From Sedimenticola selenatireducens (lineage in GTDB: Bacteria; Pseudomonadota; Gammaproteobacteria; Chromatiales; Chromatiaceae), in assembly GCF_007625115.1 (NCBI RefSeq), contig NZ_VMNH01000020.1, positions 1 through 37,099 of the forward strand: a stretch of 37,099 nt of DNA, read 5' to 3'. The position numbers and the translations under genes were made by a program. Numbering within the stretch: position 1 is the first letter of the stretch; each line of letters opens with the position of its first letter. The notes under the pieces were generated by a model. It saw only the letters and a list, made by a program, of their open reading frames with translations. It was not told where the DNA came from and did no database searches. Of this stretch, positions 9,887 to 18,075 are shown one piece after another.

Positions 9887-10637
9887 GGGTACGCTCCCAA
9901 AGGAAACTGGCAATGTGTTGACCTTTTGGGCCGATGCCTTTGTGTTCCATATGTCCGGTGATGTTCATCAGGCAGCCGCAATCGCCACTGACCAGTTGTT
10001 CGGCGCCGGTTTCGGTGATGGCTTGTGCCTTGTCGGCCACCATGGCAGCCGATATGTCAGGATGCTTGACTGCAAAGGTACCGCCAAATCCACAGCACTC
10101 GGCCTTACGTACCTGTTCAACGAGTTGCACATTGCCCAGCTGTCTGAGTAGTGATTCATGTTCGTCTGCAACGCCCATTTCGCGTCGCGCAGAACAAGAT
10201 GTGTGTAGAGCAACTTTGGTAGGGGCGCCGAGGTCCTTCAATTCGATCTTCAGTACATGCACTAGAAATTCGGTCAGTTCAAAAACTCGTTCAGAAAAAG
10301 CATTGACCAAGTCAGATTCAGGTTTGTCTTTAAACACTTCTGGATAGTGGTGGCGCATCATGCCGGCACAGGAGCCGGAGGGAACCACAATAGGATAGTC
10401 TTTGGGGAAACTGCGCACTTGGTTCATTACCACGGCGGGCGTTTCGTCACGATAGCCAGAGTTCCAGGCCGGTTGGCCACAGCAGGTCTGGTTTTGTGGA
10501 AAGATTACCTGGATGCCTTCGCGTTTCAGTAGTTGCATGCCGGCAAGACCTGCCTCGGGATAGAGCATATCGATCAGGCAGGTGCCAAAGAAATAAACCT
10601 TTTGCGGTTTATCCGGGTAGTGCTTTACCAGAGACAT
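9870..10637 (-). CDS. lutA: Lactate utilisation protein LutA (CCG-domain subunit)
   Basis: A 255-residue LutA/YkgE (LldE) protein made of two cysteine-rich CCG domains. These typically hold a non-cubane or 4Fe-4S cluster, as in heterodisulfide reductase and GlpC. The motifs are FFGTCLIDMLYPEAG and TCCGQPAWNSGY in the first half, and HTSCSARREMG and ECCGFGGTFAVK in the second. AGGAG lies about 8 bases before the ATG at 10635-10637. It is first in lutA-lutB-lutC, 34 bases downstream of the regulator gene on the same strand, so the four genes probably form one transcript. Confidence 0.95.
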   Translation of the reverse strand: MSLVKHYPDKPQKVYFFGTCLIDMLYPEAGLAGMQLLKREGIQVIFPQNQTCCGQPAWNSGYRDETPAVVMNQVRSFPKDYPIVVPSGSCAGMMRHHYPEVFKDKPESDLVNAFSERVFELTEFLVHVLKIELKDLGAPTKVALHTSCSARREMGVADEHESLLRQLGNVQLVEQVRKAECCGFGGTFAVKHPDISAAMVADKAQAITETGAEQLVSGDCGCLMNITGHMEHKGIGPKGQHIASFLWERTHASDS

Positions 10638-10671
10638 GGTGACTCCTGAAGTTAAGATTTTAAACAGTTAT

Positions 10672-11415
10672 TTAGGCGGTTAATCCGCGCAGTGCGCGTT
10701 GTTTGCGCACCTCTTCACGATCTATCTGTTGTAACGACTCTTCCACAAAAACCAAATGTTCTTGTGCGGCCTGCCTGGCTCGTTCCGCATCACCTTCTAT
10801 GGTGGCATTCATCAGCCGCTCATGCTGGTTGCTCAGCGGCTCAAATACCCGGGGTAGGGTATAGAGCTTGTCCAGGTTGTGCGAGATACTGCTTTGAAGC
10901 AAGGTAAACAATCCCCGCATGACATGCAGTAGCACCACATTGTGTGATGCTTCTACAATCGATAGATGGAATGCCGCATCGGCTCTGGCTTCATCCATCG
11001 GATCGGGGCTGCCGTGGTTATTAATCATCACCTCGAAACAGCGTTTTATCTTCTCTTTATCCTCACTTGTACTGCGCAAGGCCGCGTAATAAGCCGCCGT
11101 ACCTTCCAGTGCGTGTCGAATCTCTAAAACGTCATAGCGTGATTCCGGCATATCACTCAGTAGTGAGATCAATGGAGAGACGAATGAGGGCTCCAAGGAT
11201 TCTTCGCACACATAGGTGCCGCCGCCATGACGGGTGGTCAATAGACCTTTGCTGTTCATCTTCTGGATGGCCTCACGCAGTGACGGGCGTGATACCTCCA
11301 GTCGGTGGGCCAGTTCCCGTTCGGCTGGGAGTTTCTCCCCCGGCAAGAGGTTGCCATTGGCAATCATCGCCTCCAGTTTTTCTGCAATTTGGTCAGAAAG
11401 TCGTTGCTGCTTCAT
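10672..11415 (-). CDS. GntR/FadR-family regulator of lactate genes
   Basis: A 247-residue repressor-type regulator. The N-terminal winged helix (about residues 1-70) contains LPAERELAHRLEVSRPSLREAI and ends GLLTTRHGGGTYV. The C-terminal FCD ligand domain (about 90-230) has the usual histidine-containing FHLSIVEASHN. It resembles PdhR and LldR. In those families the effector is pyruvate or lactate and binding relieves repression. It heads lutABC and is divergent from the TRAP genes. Two operators of the PdhR/LldR type flank the divergent control region, so autoregulation and control of both arms are likely. Whether the ligand is lactate or pyruvate cannot be told. Confidence 0.9.
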   Translation of the reverse strand: MKQQRLSDQIAEKLEAMIANGNLLPGEKLPAERELAHRLEVSRPSLREAIQKMNSKGLLTTRHGGGTYVCEESLEPSFVSPLISLLSDMPESRYDVLEIRHALEGTAAYYAALRSTSEDKEKIKRCFEVMINNHGSPDPMDEARADAAFHLSIVEASHNVVLLHVMRGLFTLLQSSISHNLDKLYTLPRVFEPLSNQHERLMNATIEGDAERARQAAQEHLVFVEESLQQIDREEVRKQRALRGLTA

Positions 11416-11439
11416 CGTGTAGTCTCAAATACCCTCAAC

Positions 11440-11456
11440 AACTGGTAAGACCAATT
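11440..11456. promoter_or_regulatory. PdhR/LldR-type operator next to the regulator gene
   Basis: AACTGGTAAGACCAATT is two inverted half-sites (AAYTGGT and ACCAATT) with a 3-base spacer, which is the known layout for PdhR and LldR targets. It begins 25 bases upstream of the regulator's ATG, in the likely leader of the regulator-lutABC transcript, fitting autoregulation. Confidence 0.7.
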
Positions 11457-11591
11457 GTCTCCGAGTTTAGTTCGATTTGTGAAAAAAGAGAAGTCCTAGG
11501 CCCCTATTTTACCAAAATTCAACTGAAAAGAGCGCTATAGATGACCTATATATAGGGTGTAAAAGCGCTTATTTTCTGTAAATTTGAATGT

Positions 11592-11620
11592 TTGACATTA
11601 CAAATGACATGGGTTAAAAC
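11592..11620 (+). promoter_or_regulatory. Sigma-70-like promoter for dctPQM
   Basis: TTGACA (11592-11597, a perfect -35) is followed after 17 bases by TAAAAC (11615-11620, 4 of 6 matches to TATAAT). Transcription would begin near 11627, inside the downstream operator, leaving a leader of roughly 146 bases before dctP. Confidence 0.55.
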
Positions 11621-11622
11621 TA

Positions 11623-11639
11623 AATTGGCCTGACCAATT
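11623..11639. promoter_or_regulatory. PdhR/LldR-type operator over the dctP start
   Basis: AATTGGCCTGACCAATT matches the AATTGGT-N3-ACCAATT layout with a single change in the left arm. One base later comes another half-site, ACCAGTT (11641-11647 region), in the same orientation as the right arm. The site covers the predicted transcription start, a repressing position. Confidence 0.65.
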
Positions 11640-11772
11640 AACCAGTTGGCAGGTGCACAGGATGACCCAGTCAAACCGCCTCAGGATTTTTGATCTGAGT
11701 GAGGTAAAGCCAGAAAGAAGGTGGTTGATATGCGGGTTGTCACTCTGTTCCACCATTGGAGTGAAAAAAACG

Positions 11773-12858
11773 ATGAATCGAAAATTAACTGCTTTAGTTT
11801 CTGCTGTAGCACTGGCACTAACCGTATCCAGCGGTGCTGCACTCTCAGCAGAGAAGAAAACGCTTTTAAAAGTGCCTGTCTATTTTGGTACCCACCTGAC
11901 TGGTCTGGGTAGTACGCCTAAATGGTTGGCGGAGAATCTGAATGAAGCCAGTGGCGGTAGCGTTAAAATCAAGGTTTATGAGCCTGGTAAATTGATTCCA
12001 CCCAAAGAGATTCTTGAGTCCGTAGCCAGCGGTAAAGTCAATGCTGGCTATACCACTCCCGGCTACAACACCGGTGTATTGGGTAACAAGGCAGGTATCT
12101 TCTCGGCAGTGCCCTTCGGCCCCGATGCGCCTGAGTTTCTCGCCTGGATCTATTATGGTGAAGGACGCAAGTTGTGGCAGGAGATGTATGACAAGAAAGG
12201 GCTGAATGTACACGCCATTCCTTGTGGCATTATCGCCCCTGAAACCTCCGGCTGGTTCAGCAAGCCGATCGATAAGCCAGAGGATTTGCAAGGTGTGCGC
12301 ATGCGCTTCTTCGGTCTGGGCGCACTGGTCATGGAAAAGATGGGTGTCTCTACCAGTTTGCTGCCCTCTAGCGAAATCTTCCCAGCGCTGGAGAAGGGTG
12401 CCATCGATGCCACCGAATTTTCCATGCCTGCCATCGACAAGCTGCTCGGCTTCCACAAGATCCTGAAATTCAACTATTACCCCGGTTGGCACCAGCCGGC
12501 AACCCTGTTTGAGCTGATCGTTAACGGTGATACCTGGAAAGGCATGGCGAAGAGCCAGCAGAGCCTGGTTGAGATGAGCTGTCAGGCGGCCATGCTGGAC
12601 GGCCTGGCGCTGGGCGAAGCGATCCAGTTCCCACAGATGAAAGAGAATCTGGAAAAGAACGGTGTCGAGAACCGCTATTGGTCCGCAGAGATCCTGGATG
12701 CATTCCGGGGCAAGTGGTCTGAGGTGGTGGCTGAAGAGTCTGGTAAAGATCCAGAGTTTAAAGCGATCTGGGATAACCTGCAGCAGTTCCGTGATGGTTA
12801 TGCTGTCTGGAACAAGTGGGCATTCCTGCCACGTCCAGGAACGGTTCGCGAGAAGTAA
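11773..12858 (+). CDS. dctP: TRAP transporter solute-binding protein DctP
   Basis: A 361-residue periplasmic binding protein of the DctP family. A Sec signal peptide covers about residues 1-26 (MNRKLTALVSAVALALTVSSGAALSA). The ligand-binding region shows VRMRFFGLGALVMEKMG with the arginine that usually clamps a carboxylate. GAIDATEFSMPAIDKLLGF and YYPGWHQPATLFELIVN follow, a layout seen in the TakP/lactate-binding branch. A 2-hydroxy or 2-oxo monocarboxylate ligand is therefore likely, and lactate fits the neighbours. ATG 11773 is chosen because GGAG lies 11 bases upstream and it places the signal peptide at the terminus. GTG 11761 is a minor alternative. Confidence 0.92.
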   Translation: MNRKLTALVSAVALALTVSSGAALSAEKKTLLKVPVYFGTHLTGLGSTPKWLAENLNEASGGSVKIKVYEPGKLIPPKEILESVASGKVNAGYTTPGYNTGVLGNKAGIFSAVPFGPDAPEFLAWIYYGEGRKLWQEMYDKKGLNVHAIPCGIIAPETSGWFSKPIDKPEDLQGVRMRFFGLGALVMEKMGVSTSLLPSSEIFPALEKGAIDATEFSMPAIDKLLGFHKILKFNYYPGWHQPATLFELIVNGDTWKGMAKSQQSLVEMSCQAAMLDGLALGEAIQFPQMKENLEKNGVENRYWSAEILDAFRGKWSEVVAEESGKDPEFKAIWDNLQQFRDGYAVWNKWAFLPRPGTVREK

Positions 12859-12871
12859 ACAAGCGACTGGA

Positions 12872-12904
12872 GGAGGGGTCCCTGCGAGGGATCCCTCTTT
12901 TTTT
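12872..12904 (+). terminator. Intrinsic terminator between dctP and dctQ
   Basis: A G+C-rich stem (12873-12882 with 12888-12897, one G-T pair) and 5-base loop is followed by seven T. It lies 14 bases after the dctP stop. It probably cuts down transcription of the membrane genes, giving excess binding protein, a common arrangement in transporter operons. Confidence 0.8.
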
Positions 12905-12977
12905 GCACCTGCCTTTTGTCGTATAGCCCATTGATTGAGCTTTGGCAGGTTTATCTAACACAGTATCGAGGCGAGAG

Positions 12978-13616
12978 ATGAATCAACCCAACGATCTGGA
13001 ATACCGCATCCCTATCGTCGATGCTCTGAACGGATTCGTGCAACGTATCGGCCAGGTGATGGCATGGAGCAACGTGCTACTGATCGGCATTATCCTGGTG
13101 CAGGTCGTGCTGCGTTACGGCTTCAATAACGGACAGGTTTATCTTGAAGAACTGATCTGGCACATCTACGCCGTTGGTTTCATGTTTGGCCTCAGTTTCG
13201 CCATTACTAACGATTCCCACATTCGTGTGGATATCGTGCACATGAACCTCTCCCGTACCGCCCAGCATCGGTGGGAAATCTTCGGCCTGATGTTTCTACT
13301 GCTGCCATTCATCGTGGTTATCTTTCTGCACAGCGTGGAGTGGGTCTACTACTCCTACCAGATCGGAGAGAGTTCCCAAAACCCTACCGGGATGCCTTAC
13401 CGCTGGGTGGTCAAGTCGGTCATTCCGATCAGCTTTGCACTGCTGTTCATCGCCGCTATTGCGCGCCTGATCCGCGAGATTACGTTGTTGTTGCATCTGG
13501 CCCGTGAGCCGGAAGAGCCCTATCCGGGGCGCGTCTCCATGTTGCGTCACCTGTTTCGTGTCCAGGAACAGAGCGATGACGTAACCCGTACTACCGATAA
13601 ACATGGGGAGGGCTGA
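12978..13616 (+). CDS. dctQ: TRAP transporter small membrane subunit DctQ
   Basis: A 212-residue inner-membrane protein with four predicted membrane segments: about residues 25-47, 58-80, 96-118 and 136-160. This is the DctQ pattern. The conserved core includes NGQVYLEELIWHIYAVGF and the loop ITNDSHIRVDIVH. It forms the membrane part of the transporter with DctM. The start is the ATG after GAGGCGAG. A TTG at 12942 would add 12 unlikely residues. The stop is 3 bases before dctM. Confidence 0.92.
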   Translation: MNQPNDLEYRIPIVDALNGFVQRIGQVMAWSNVLLIGIILVQVVLRYGFNNGQVYLEELIWHIYAVGFMFGLSFAITNDSHIRVDIVHMNLSRTAQHRWEIFGLMFLLLPFIVVIFLHSVEWVYYSYQIGESSQNPTGMPYRWVVKSVIPISFALLFIAAIARLIREITLLLHLAREPEEPYPGRVSMLRHLFRVQEQSDDVTRTTDKHGEG

Positions 13617-13619
13617 ACC

Positions 13620-15008
13620 GTGGAGATGAATGAGATCCTTGTTATTGCGATGTTCGTCAGTTTCATCGCGCTGCTATTCACTGGGTTCCCCGTTGCCTGG
13701 GCCTTGGCCGGTGTGGGTGTGGCCTTTGCAGGTATCGGTTATCTGGCTGATGCCCATCTTGATACCATGACGGGGCTGGATTACTCCACCCTGGGACTCG
13801 CCGTGGGGCGAATATTCGGCATCATGGATAACTGGGTACTGGTTGCCTTGCCTATGTTTATCTTTATGGGTTTGATGTTGGATAAGTCGGGTGTTGCCGA
13901 ACGCATGATGCATGCCATGCAGGGCCTGTTTGGTCGGGTGCGCGGTGGTTTGGCCATCTCTGTTACGCTGATCGGTATTATCCTCGCCGCATCAACCGGC
14001 ATTATTGGTGCCTCAGTGGTTTTATTGGGTGTCATGTCACTGCCTGTGATGATGCGCCAGAAATACAGTAAAACCCTGGCATTGGGTACAGTAGCCGGTG
14101 CCGGTTGCCTGGGTATTCTGATTCCACCCAGTATTATGCTGGTGATCATGGGTGATCAGATGGGGCTCTCTGTGGGTGATCTGTTCATGGGTGCTGTCTT
14201 CCCCGGGATCATTCTGGGTGTCTTCTATATTCTCTATATTCTTGGCTTCTCTTTCTTTAAACCCGCATCGGCACCTCTTGCTGAGGATGTTCAACCAGTC
14301 AGCATGACTGTGGTCTGGGGGGTGTTTAAAACTATTCTGCCACCCGCTGCATTGATCCTGGCGGTACTCGGTTCCATCTTTGCCGGTATTGCAACTGTTA
14401 CAGAAGCGAGTGGTATTGGTGCCTTGGGGGCGATAGTCATGGCTGCCAGTTACCGTCAGTTGAACTGGGCGGTGATGAAGGAGGTGACGATCAATACCTT
14501 CAACACCTCAGCCTATATTTTCGCCATCTTTGTGGGCGCCACGGTGTTTGCTTTGGTGCTGCGTGAACTGGGTGGCGATGAGCTGATTGAGTCCACACTG
14601 ACTGGTCTGCCGTTCGGGCCTTATGGCATTATCGCTTTCATTTTGGTGGTCGTATTCCTGCTCGGTTTTTTCCTGGACTGGATCGAGATCAGCTTGATTA
14701 TCCTGCCGCTGTTAGCGCCGGTTATCAAAGGGCTTGGGCTGGATATTGATGGACACGGTGTTGTTGATAATCCTGAGCTGGTCTGGTTTGCACTGTTGGT
14801 TGCGGTGACTTTGCAAACATCCTTCTTGACCCCGCCTGTGGGATTTGCCCTGTTCTATCTGAAAGGCGTTTGTCCTCCGGGAATATCGCTCATGGATATC
14901 TATAAGGGTGTTATCCCTTTTATCATTCTGCAGTTGCTGGGTCTGCTGGTCGTAGCATTCTTCCCGGATGTTGTGACCTGGTTACCATCAGTGGCCTATG
15001 GCAAATAG
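13620..15008 (+). CDS. dctM: TRAP transporter large membrane subunit DctM
   Basis: A 462-residue hydrophobic protein with about 12 membrane segments, the sodium-coupled translocation subunit of the TRAP transporter. Family features are FTGFPVAWALAGVGVAF near the N-terminus, the central AGAGCLGILIPPSIMLVI and the C-terminal TSFLTPPVGFALFYLKG. The GTG at 13620 is well spaced from GGGGAGG. An ATG two codons on (13626) is equally possible and changes only two residues. It follows dctQ by 3 bases. Confidence 0.93.
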   Translation: MEMNEILVIAMFVSFIALLFTGFPVAWALAGVGVAFAGIGYLADAHLDTMTGLDYSTLGLAVGRIFGIMDNWVLVALPMFIFMGLMLDKSGVAERMMHAMQGLFGRVRGGLAISVTLIGIILAASTGIIGASVVLLGVMSLPVMMRQKYSKTLALGTVAGAGCLGILIPPSIMLVIMGDQMGLSVGDLFMGAVFPGIILGVFYILYILGFSFFKPASAPLAEDVQPVSMTVVWGVFKTILPPAALILAVLGSIFAGIATVTEASGIGALGAIVMAASYRQLNWAVMKEVTINTFNTSAYIFAIFVGATVFALVLRELGGDELIESTLTGLPFGPYGIIAFILVVVFLLGFFLDWIEISLIILPLLAPVIKGLGLDIDGHGVVDNPELVWFALLVAVTLQTSFLTPPVGFALFYLKGVCPPGISLMDIYKGVIPFIILQLLGLLVVAFFPDVVTWLPSVAYGK

Positions 15009-15022
15009 TGGCTGAGCTTGGA

Positions 15023-15094
15023 GTGCGGCGTACAGGATGTATGGATTGTTGGCCCGACAAAACGGTGCAAATAGTCTAACCCTGTACGCCTCAC
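15023..15094 (+). other. Long-range inverted repeat in dctM-dld spacer
   Basis: GGCGTACAGG (15027-15036) and CCTGTACGCC (15081-15090) are exact reverse complements. Beyond one mismatch, GTG and CAC extend each arm to 14 positions. The 44-base interval holds a second, shorter hairpin (15046-15060). A transcript would fold into a closed structured element. No T-run follows, so it is not a standard terminator. GCAAATAGT also occurs twice here (15001-15009 and 15067-15075). Confidence 0.5.
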
Positions 15095-15143
15095 AATCAG
15101 TTGCAAACATCTATTCATGATCTTAGTGAGGTGCAGGTAACCC

Positions 15144-17993
15144 ATGCCAGAGCGATATAGACAGTTAAAGCAGGATCTTCAGAAATACATTTCCTGCGAT
15201 CGATTGATTGATGATCCACTTAGGACTCTGGCGTATGGTACGGATGCTAGCTTTTACCGGCTGATTCCAAAACTGGTAGTGAAGGTCAACAATGAAGCAG
15301 AGATGATCGCGATCCTGTCTGCTTGCCATCGGCATCATACACCGGTCACCTTCAGGGCGGCTGGCACCAGTCTTTCAGGACAGGCGATCAGTGATTCGGT
15401 ACTGCTCGTGTTGTCGGGAGATTACTGGCGCAATCATCATATTAATGAAGATGCTTCAATTATTCTTTTACAGCCGGGCGTGGTTGGCGCTTGGGCTAAT
15501 GATTACCTGGCGCCTTATCAGCGGAAGATAGGCCCAGATCCTGCCTCTATCAATGCGGCAAAGATTGGGGGGATTGCCGCCAACAACGCCAGCGGTATGT
15601 GCTGTGGTACAGCTCAAAACAGCTATAACACGCTGGCCAGTATGCGGGTTGTGCTGGCGGATGGATCGGTGCTGGATACTTCTGATGAAGCCAGCATACA
15701 GGCCTTCAGAAAGAGTCACGTAAAACTCCTGGAAGGGCTGTTTGCGCTCGCAAAGGAGACACGAGAAGACAGTGTCTTGTCGGACCGTATCCGTCATAAA
15801 TATCGACTCAAAAATACAACAGGTTATAGCCTTAATGCCCTGATTGATTTTGAAGATCCGATTGATATTTTGCAGCATCTAATGATCGGGTCAGAAGGGA
15901 CGCTGGGTTTCATTTCTGAGATTGGTTACCGTACTGTGGCCGACCATCCTTGCAAGTCTACTGCGTTAATTCTGTTTCCTACAGTAGAGATCGCTTGCAA
16001 GGCCGTGGCCATTCTGAAGCAGACAGAGGTGACTGCGGTTGAGCTAATGGATCGCGCCGCGCTGCGGTCGGTACAGGATAAGCCGAATATGCCCGCTTAT
16101 CTGCATGATCTGGATGATGAAGTAGCGGCCCTGCTGGTGGATGTGCGTGCCGCTGATGAGGCTGCCCTACATCAATCGGTCGAATCTATTCAGGAGGTAC
16201 TGAAAGGAATTGATCTGGTTCGTGACGCTGAATTTACATTTGATAAAGCGGCTTATCAGGCATTGTGGAATATCCGCAAAGGGTTATTTCCTGCTGTCGG
16301 CGCGGTGCGTACGACAGGCACGACGGTCATTATTGAAGACATTGCTTTCCCCGTTCCGGAACTTGCAGCTGCCGTCAGGGGATTGCATCTGTTGTTTGAA
16401 AAATATCATTACCATGAGGCATTGATCTTCGGTCATGCATTGGAAGGTAATCTGCACTTCGTATTCACACAGGATTTTAGCACTGAGGCCGAGGTTATTC
16501 GCTATAAAGGGTTAATGGATGAGGTGTGTGACTTAGTCGTAGGTGAGTATGGTGGTTCACTGAAGGCCGAGCACGGCACAGGAAGAAACATGGCCCCCTT
16601 TGTTGAGATGGAGTGGGGAAGTGATGCTTATCAATTAATGTGGCGCTTGAAATGGTTGTTCGATCCCGAAGACCTGCTCAATCCGGGCGTTATTTTGAAT
16701 GAAGATGAAGAGATTCATCTGAAAAATCTCAAACCGCTACCACCGGCTGATGCATTGATTGATAAGTGTATCGAGTGTGGTTTTTGCGAACCTATCTGCC
16801 CTTCAAGAAATCTCACGCTGACTCCTCGACAGCGTATCGTTTCCTGGCGTGAGATCTCACAGCTTAAACAATCGGGTGCTGACCCAGAACGGTTGGCGCG
16901 GTTTGAAGAGGCCTTTGATTATCAAGGTCTGGAGACCTGTGCGGTTGATGGATTGTGTGCCATTGAATGTCCGGTGGGTATCGATACAGGGAAACTGACA
17001 AAGAAGATTCGCCACGTACGGAATGGAGCAGGTGCAGAGAAGATTGGCAATTGGGTTGATGGCAATTTTTCAAAGGTAACCTCAATGACCAGAGTGGGCT
17101 TGAAATTGGCAAGTTTGTCACAGAATTTGCTGGGAAATCGGGTGATGGAAAAGTCTTCGAATCTTCTGCGGCGTCTCTCGGGTGATCGTATCCCAAGTTG
17201 GAATTCTGCAATGCCAAAAGCGGCTAACAAGCTGAATATTGTTGCCTCTTCATTATCAAAACATAACGGTACAGTGGTCTATTTCCCAAGTTGCGTGAGT
17301 CGAACCATGGGGCCGGCCAAGGATGATCCTTACCAGGAAGATTTACACCAGGTGATGCTGTCGTTAATGCGCAAGGCCGGATTTGAGGTCATTATCCCAG
17401 AGCGTCTAGACTCACTTTGTTGTGGTATGGCGCTTGAAAGTAAAGGGTTGCCTGATCAGGCCAATAAAAGCCTTGAACGGCTTGAGCAATGCCTATGGGA
17501 GGCTAGTCAGCAGGGACGATATCCCGTGGTATGTGATACCAGCCCTTGTACATTCAGGATGATTGAACAGATCAGTAAGCCGATTGAGATCTGCGAGCCG
17601 GTAGGCTTCATCAATAAGTTCCTATTGCCTCACCTCGTCCCCGTGTCGCGAAAGAACACATTAGCCCTGCACATTACCTGTACCAGTCGCAAGATGGGAT
17701 TGGCAAATCAAATGTTAAATTTAGCAGAGCAGTGTGCAGAGCAAGTTATTTTATCTGAAGACAAAGGCTGCTGTGGTTTCGCTGGCGATAAGGGGTTTTC
17801 CAGGCCTGAGTTAAATGCATCAGCACTCAGTCGACTGAAAGAGTCTCTGCCAAGTGATTGTGAAATGGGCGTTTCTAACAGCAGAACCTGCGAGATAGGT
17901 TTGTCACTTCATTCCGGTATTTCGTACCAATCCATCGTCTATTTAGTGGATAGCTGTTTTGACTCAGTCAAGTCGGCAGAACAGTCAAACTAA
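15144..17993 (+). CDS. dld: FAD/Fe-S D-lactate dehydrogenase (Dld-II type)
   Basis: A 949-residue fusion of a GlcD-type flavoprotein with an iron-sulfur and CCG region. FAD_binding_4 lies at about residues 40-220 (FRAAGTSLSGQA; IGGIAANNASGM). The FAD-linked oxidase C-domain continues to about 525 (KAEHGTGRNMAPFVEMEWG). Two 4Fe-4S motifs start at C542 (CIECGFCEPICP) and C599. CCG motifs lie at about C759 and C876. This is the architecture of Shewanella Dld-II, which oxidises D-lactate next to lldEFG. YdiJ-like 2-hydroxyacid enzymes share it, so substrate assignment rests partly on context. There is no signal peptide; electrons probably go to the quinone pool. The start has AGG motifs upstream. 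It follows dctM by 135 bases. Confidence 0.88.
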   Translation: MPERYRQLKQDLQKYISCDRLIDDPLRTLAYGTDASFYRLIPKLVVKVNNEAEMIAILSACHRHHTPVTFRAAGTSLSGQAISDSVLLVLSGDYWRNHHINEDASIILLQPGVVGAWANDYLAPYQRKIGPDPASINAAKIGGIAANNASGMCCGTAQNSYNTLASMRVVLADGSVLDTSDEASIQAFRKSHVKLLEGLFALAKETREDSVLSDRIRHKYRLKNTTGYSLNALIDFEDPIDILQHLMIGSEGTLGFISEIGYRTVADHPCKSTALILFPTVEIACKAVAILKQTEVTAVELMDRAALRSVQDKPNMPAYLHDLDDEVAALLVDVRAADEAALHQSVESIQEVLKGIDLVRDAEFTFDKAAYQALWNIRKGLFPAVGAVRTTGTTVIIEDIAFPVPELAAAVRGLHLLFEKYHYHEALIFGHALEGNLHFVFTQDFSTEAEVIRYKGLMDEVCDLVVGEYGGSLKAEHGTGRNMAPFVEMEWGSDAYQLMWRLKWLFDPEDLLNPGVILNEDEEIHLKNLKPLPPADALIDKCIECGFCEPICPSRNLTLTPRQRIVSWREISQLKQSGADPERLARFEEAFDYQGLETCAVDGLCAIECPVGIDTGKLTKKIRHVRNGAGAEKIGNWVDGNFSKVTSMTRVGLKLASLSQNLLGNRVMEKSSNLLRRLSGDRIPSWNSAMPKAANKLNIVASSLSKHNGTVVYFPSCVSRTMGPAKDDPYQEDLHQVMLSLMRKAGFEVIIPERLDSLCCGMALESKGLPDQANKSLERLEQCLWEASQQGRYPVVCDTSPCTFRMIEQISKPIEICEPVGFINKFLLPHLVPVSRKNTLALHITCTSRKMGLANQMLNLAEQCAEQVILSEDKGCCGFAGDKGFSRPELNASALSRLKESLPSDCEMGVSNSRTCEIGLSLHSGISYQSIVYLVDSCFDSVKSAEQSN

Positions 17994-18075
17994 TGTCAGT
18001 GATCATAATCAAGAAGGAGCAGTCGCGTTATTAAAAAGCAGTTTATCAAAAACAATTACATAAGATGAGGATGCA

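Larger units (their letters stand above)
11416..11772. other. Divergent control region of the lactate locus
   Basis: These 357 bases lie between the GntR-family regulator gene and dctP. They hold two FadR-type operators (11440-11456 and 11623-11639), a sigma-70-like promoter for dctP, and a central set of three palindromes: AGCGCT at 11531-11536, CCTATATATAGG at 11545-11556 and AAGCGCTT at 11563-11570. The frame of dctP is open back through part of the region, but the predicted leader and the signal-peptide position argue against a longer protein. Confidence 0.6.

Noticed and set aside
11653-11772. Longer dctP with about 40 extra N-terminal residues
   Set aside because: It would bury the Sec signal peptide; the GGAG and the signal sequence support the ATG at 11773.
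11866-12492. 208-residue minus-strand open frame
   Set aside because: It is the complement of dctP coding sequence, with no independent support.
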